64,000 bases of DNA from Phormidesmis priestleyi BC1401 (GTDB taxonomy: Bacteria; Cyanobacteriota; Cyanobacteriia; Leptolyngbyales; Leptolyngbyaceae): the NCBI RefSeq assembly GCF_001650195.1, contig NZ_LXYR01000018.1, forward strand, positions 28,788-92,787, written 5' to 3'. Each line of letters begins with the position of its first letter. The stretch's first letter is position 1. This document shows positions 62,938 to 64,000 of this stretch, piece by piece. Under the pieces are notes generated by a model that was not told the DNA's origin, searched no databases, and saw only the letters and a program-made list of their open reading frames with translations. The position numbers and the translations under genes were made by a program.

Positions 62938-63906
62938 ATGGCTAATGACTCTCCTCGTCTACGTCACGCCGACTCCACTCAGCATCTTCTGTATTTATTG
63001 TGGCGCGATCGTCGAATTGGTGCAGCGATCGCGACGGCTGCGGCCTTGCTACTCGGTTTCGCGATCGCGCACTTCATGCCCCGTGGTCCAGCAACAGCGA
63101 CCCAAGCCTTAATAGTGATGGTCACGAGTTTTGCTGTTGGCGGTGCGGCAGGTCTGGTGATGCGATCTTGATGGGCAATGCTACTGGCGACCCTCGCCTA
63201 CATGATCGCCATTGAAATCGGACGGCTCGATATCGTCGGTCCGACTGTGGATGCAATCCGTCTGAATGAGCCGTTTGGAATTTTGGCACTGATCCTGGGG
63301 CGTGGATTTCAGGGTCTAGTGGGCGTATTGCCGATGATCCTCGGTGTTCAATGGGGTATGGCAATTGCCCGATCTCTATCCGGCAACCTCGTTCCGACAA
63401 TCCATTCTATAAAACTAGGTCGGTGGGCAATTGCTGCAACGATCGGGCTAGTTATTCTAGCCGTGCTAATTGCCTTGCCCGCCAGTACGCCGCCCATTCT
63501 GGGGGCAAATGGAAAACCCCTGGCAGGCAGCATCGCCAGCCTAGAAAAGGTTCGGCTGGGCGGACAGAATCAGTGGATTATGCTGCGGGGTCATAGCATC
63601 GATCAGCCCGTACTCCTCTATCTCAGCGGTGGTCCGGGGCAGAGCGATCTAGCCTTTTCACGAGTGTTGTTCGACGACCTGAGCCGAAATTTCGTCGTGG
63701 TCAGTTGGGATCAGCGCGGAACTGGCAAATCCTACGCAGCGCTCGATCCAACCTCCACCCTAACCCTCGACCAAGCCATCTCCGACACGATCGAACTGAC
63801 TCAGTATCTGCGCGAACGATTTGGTGAGAAAAAGATTTACCTGCTGGGTGAGTCGTGGGGTAGCACCCTTGGGGTTTTAGCCATTCAACGCCAGCCGGAA
63901 TTGTAT
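62938..63906 (+). pseudogene. Membrane-anchored alpha/beta hydrolase broken by a stop codon and an insertion
   Basis: The reading frame begins at 62938 (MANDSPRLRHADSTQHLLYLLWRDRRIGAA), meets TGA at 63169-63171 and continues in the same frame as WAMLLATLAYMIAIEIGRL. It then passes through a linker and into an alpha/beta hydrolase (LLYLSGGPGQSDL, VVSWDQRGTGKSY, nucleophile elbow LLGESWGSTLGVLA). CGA to TGA is the simplest cause. About 60 residues after the elbow region begins, at ELYS near 63905, the sequence becomes unrelated, where an IS630-like element seems to start. Catalytic Asp and His are missing. Confidence 0.72.
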
Positions 63907-64000
63907 AGCAACCGCCACACAGATTAGGACGTTATCCTTAGGAACTGATCATTCTTCTGAATCCGATGCCCAAAGCTTACAACAATGACCTGCGTCATAA
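63907..64000 (+). mobile_element. Left end of an IS630-type element
   Basis: After GAATTGTA the sequence TAGCAACCGCCACACAGATT is unrelated to the hydrolase. It leads to ATG 63966, which encodes MPKAYNNDLRHK, the usual beginning of IS630-family transposases (MPKAYSYDLRQK-like). The target would be TA, as expected for that family. The other end lies outside the window. Confidence 0.55.
63966..64000 (+). CDS. IS630-type transposase, first 11-12 residues
   Basis: Partial reading frame MPKAYNNDLRHK running off the right edge. The opening resembles the helix-turn-helix start of IS630-family transposases. Identification rests on these residues only. Confidence 0.5.
   Translation, partial: MPKAYNNDLRH

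Noticed and set aside
1..64000. CRISPR arrays, rRNA or tRNA genes, large riboswitches
   Set aside because: No regularly spaced repeats, cloverleaf or rRNA sequence was recognised on reading both strands. A covariance-model search would be needed to exclude small RNAs.

Overview
The window is bacterial and almost certainly from a cyanobacterium. The palindrome GCGATCGC and its core CGATCG recur throughout, as expected of the cyanobacterial HIP1 repeat. The protein families also fit: NrtABC nitrate uptake, Uma2 (DUF820), ComFB-type, DUF3122 and a B12-dependent radical SAM protein of cyanobacterial type. A filamentous, Leptolyngbya-like host is a guess. No rRNA, tRNA or CRISPR array was seen.

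Layout. 1-3.4 kb: minus-strand nrtA-nrtB-nrtC, with nrtC running off the left edge, then a 760-base gap holding a small inverted-repeat element. 4.2-9.2 kb: aldo/keto reductase, an ArsM-like methyltransferase, a Uma2 protein and a cobalamin-binding radical SAM enzyme. 9.4-12.5 kb: a DUF4142 secreted protein, then a terpene pair (DUF2600 synthase plus geranylgeranyl-reductase-type flavoprotein). 12.7-18.3 kb: PAP2 phosphatase, PepSY protein, DUF347 membrane protein and an OmpR-type two-component system. A near-identical 22-base element precedes three of these genes, and a weaker copy precedes the kinase. 18.7-21 kb: a NACHT NTPase of NLR-like type.

21-42 kb is a long stress and energy island: a frameshifted ComFB-like gene, MgtA-type P-ATPase, coiled-coil protein, DUF1269, triple-BON protein, DUF5335, HdeD, ferrochelatase-like protein, ZIP transporter, transketolase fragment, universal stress protein, TspO-like protein, old yellow enzyme, a second P-type ATPase and a cupin. 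On the opposite strand it ends with gpmA, an MFS transporter, a cytochrome b-like protein, L-lactate dehydrogenase and an atypical pyruvate kinase, which suggests lower glycolysis and lactate fermentation. 42.5-56 kb (minus strand) holds envelope and efflux functions: DUF3122, rhodanese, DUF305 (CopM-like), a MacA/MacB-type exporter whose permease is frameshifted, an ion channel, two FAD oxidoreductases, a CPBP protease and a bactofilin-like membrane protein. 56-64 kb (plus strand) has an MDR-family reductase, small membrane proteins, a CbpA/CbpM chaperone pair, an Acg-like nitroreductase, a class C beta-lactamase-like hydrolase, and an alpha/beta hydrolase broken by a stop codon and apparently by an IS630-type element.

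Two dispersed repeat families mark 43-63 kb. One is a roughly 220-base MITE with 19-base ends (four copies), two of which supply the stop codon of the gene they abut. The other is a short element (six copies) upstream of accessory genes whose diverged copies keep a common reading frame. Several genes here are broken or truncated, so this is a fluid accessory region.
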